64,000 nucleotides of DNA from Pseudotamlana haliotis. GTDB lineage: Bacteria > Bacteroidota > Bacteroidia > Flavobacteriales > Flavobacteriaceae. The stretch lies in NCBI RefSeq assembly GCF_008806375.1, contig NZ_WAAT01000028.1, positions 89,214-153,213 on the forward strand. Direction: 5' to 3'. The notes beneath the pieces were generated by a model that saw nothing but the letters and a program-made list of their open reading frames with translations, was not told where the DNA came from and did no database searches. The translations under genes and the position numbers were made by a program. Shown here piece after piece: positions 62,650 to 64,000 of this stretch; the stretch's first letter is position 1, and each line of letters begins with the position of its first letter.

Positions 62650-62860
62650 TTATTTATTTCTGTTCATTTTGTCTTGATACAAAACGAACCAAAAAATCAA
62701 ATCAATCTGAGGAAATTCCTTCGGAACATTCACTCTCGGAATTTCGTGCTTGAAGCTCCGCTTCGCAACTACATTCCTTCATTCATTATTTCTGCAGATT
62801 GTCTTTTCGACTGTGTCGAAATTTGGGTGTTGATTTTCTGCAATATTATATTCTTTTATG
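62650..62860. repeat. Structured spacer between trpD and trpC, probable dispersed intergenic element
   Basis: About 210 bases without a credible gene but with successive short hairpins: TTTTGTcttgatACAAAA (62667-62684), GGAAATTCCTTCGGAA (about 62711-62726), and TTTCGACtgtGTCGAAA (62805-62821). The dense hairpins and mixed composition are unlike ordinary operon spacers. Confidence 0.5.
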
Positions 62861-62916
62861 TCATTATTGTCAGTAAGCAACTGAAACTGAATACTGCTAC
62901 TGCTACTGAAAACTTT

Positions 62917-63909
62917 TTACTTGCTCAACGCAATCAATTTATCTAAACTCGTTTTTGCTTTTCCTGAAAACAAAGATTCTTTTGCCAATTCAAATCCTTC
63001 TTGATGTGAAATTTGATTGGTCGTAGCGATAGCCAAACCGGCATTTGCACACACTACGTTGTGCTGCGCTTCGGTACCTTTGCCGTTTATCACTTTTACA
63101 AATATTTTAGCAGATTCTTCTACAGTACTTCCGCCAAAAATAGCTTCTTGTTTTATCGTAGAAAGTCCTAAATTCTCTGGTGTGAATAAAGTTTCAGCTT
63201 GGTTTGAAATGATTTTTGCTTTACCTGTTAGGGAAATTTCATCGTAACCATCTAAAGCATGAACGATGCTATAATTTTTATCGGTTTGTTGATATAAATA
63301 GCCGTATAAACGTTGTAATTCTAAATTGAAAACACCAACCATTTGATTTTTAGGAAACGCCGGGTTCACCATTGGGCCTAACATATTAAAGAAGGTTTTT
63401 ACACCTAATTCTTTACGAATCGGACCAACTTCTTTCATAGCTGGATGAAACAATGGGGCATGTAAAACACAAATACCTGTTTGATCAATAGACCGCTTAA
63501 GGAAATCAATATCGTTTGAAAACTTAATGCCTAAATATTCCATGACATTCGATGAGCCACAAGATGAAGACACACCATAGTTTCCATGTTTTGTGACATT
63601 CACGCCTGCACCAGCCGTAATGAATGACGCTAGCGTTGAAATATTGAAAGTATCTTTACCATCACCGCCAGTACCACAAAGGTCAATAGGATTAAAGTCG
63701 TTTAAATCTACTGCTATACATAAATCGAGAAGGGCATTTCTAAATCCGCTTAACTCCTCTAAAGTTATACTTCGCATCATATAAACCGAAAGAAAACAAA
63801 CCATCTGGCTTTGATTATACATCCCTTTTGAGATGTTCATCAAAACTTCTTTGGCTTCGTCGCTAGAAAGCGTTTCGTGGTTTAATAATCTGTTTAATAT
63901 GTCTTTCAT
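62917..63909 (-). CDS. trpD: Anthranilate phosphoribosyltransferase
   Basis: 330 aa. PRPP site DLCGTGGDGKDTFNISTL, KHGNYGVSSSCGSSNVMEYL, RKELGVKTFFNMLGPMVNP and HALDGYDEISLTG are TrpD signatures. It joins anthranilate to PRPP. First complete trp gene in the window; trpE and trpG should lie beyond the right edge on the same strand. Confidence 0.97.
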   Translation of the reverse strand: MKDILNRLLNHETLSSDEAKEVLMNISKGMYNQSQMVCFLSVYMMRSITLEELSGFRNALLDLCIAVDLNDFNPIDLCGTGGDGKDTFNISTLASFITAGAGVNVTKHGNYGVSSSCGSSNVMEYLGIKFSNDIDFLKRSIDQTGICVLHAPLFHPAMKEVGPIRKELGVKTFFNMLGPMVNPAFPKNQMVGVFNLELQRLYGYLYQQTDKNYSIVHALDGYDEISLTGKAKIISNQAETLFTPENLGLSTIKQEAIFGGSTVEESAKIFVKVINGKGTEAQHNVVCANAGLAIATTNQISHQEGFELAKESLFSGKAKTSLDKLIALSK

Positions 63910-63960
63910 TACTTTTTATTTTTACTTAGTTTTTGGTTGCTAACTATGGCTTTTTTATTT

Positions 63961-64000
63961 TAACCATTAACCATTAACCATTAACCATTAACCATTAACC
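63961..64000. repeat. Heptanucleotide tandem repeat at the window edge
   Basis: TAACCAT is repeated 5.7 times without interruption up to the last base, upstream of trpD. The array continues beyond the window by an unknown length. Confidence 0.9.

Noticed and set aside
62446..62946. Open frame of 166 codons on the + strand
   Set aside because: It overlaps the 5' part of trpC antisense and the hairpin-rich spacer, has no recognisable domain, and its composition is that of a shadow frame.
63961..64000. Possible CRISPR array
   Set aside because: The 7-bp units are contiguous with no spacers and there are no cas genes; it is a simple tandem repeat.

Overview
The window is chromosomal DNA from a member of the Bacteroidota, most likely family Flavobacteriaceae. 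The evidence is low G+C content, promoters with the TAnnTTTG -7 element, no Shine-Dalgarno sequences, a short primary sigma factor (287 aa), type IX secretion (T9SS) parts, a flexirubin/aryl-polyene pigment cluster and a Na+-pumping NADH dehydrogenase (Nqr). I see no phage, transposase, rRNA, tRNA or CRISPR.

Region 1 (1-14.8 kb, all + strand) is the right-hand part of a flexirubin-type (aryl polyene plus dialkylresorcinol) pigment cluster: a DarB-like KAS III, two ApeP-like hot-dog dehydratases, an XRE-like small protein, a BtrH-like acyltransferase, an ABC-2 exporter pair, a thioesterase, two intact ketosynthases plus two that lack the active-site residues, a methyltransferase, an ACP, a polysaccharide deacetylase, a LolA-like protein, a lipoprotein, an outer-membrane barrel, a FabZ-like dehydratase and an exported protein of unknown role. 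Genes overlap or nearly touch, so this looks like one long operon entering from the left. The likely DarA C-terminus is at base 1.

Region 2 (14.8-24.4 kb) holds single genes: a lipoprotein hydrolase, rpe, an orphan BLUF photoreceptor, rpoD, a membrane glycosyltransferase divergent from a STAS-like protein plus a response-regulator-like HTH protein, then an SbtA-type bicarbonate transporter with two small partner genes, divergent from a LysR regulator.

Region 3 (24.7-45.7 kb) is core housekeeping: pnp, rpsO, a PAS histidine kinase, accD, class II aldolase, the tamL / rRNA methyltransferase / porT / ubiE / trkA / trkH neighbourhood, an aminotransferase, a desaturase, rsmG, a TPR protein, an NRDE protein with a papain-like partner, and apaG.

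Region 4 (45.7-58.9 kb) is respiration: a T9SS plug-type protein divergent from nqrABCDEF, followed by two small orphan proteins and apbE (which flavinylates NqrB/NqrC), then trmL, a T9SS-secreted protein, a type II NADH dehydrogenase and a DUF805 protein.

Region 5 (58.9-64 kb) is the tryptophan operon on the minus strand (trpD-trpC-trpF-trpB-trpA). Its spacers are filled with palindromic repeats, one of which is read in frame at the start of trpF. The window ends in a heptanucleotide tandem repeat.

No clearly unprecedented multi-gene system stands out. The most unusual items are the repeat inside trpF, the catalytically dead ketosynthase-like proteins and the small HTH protein in the pigment cluster, the G9 tract in trkA, the GT2/STAS/regulator locus, and several unexplained small genes.
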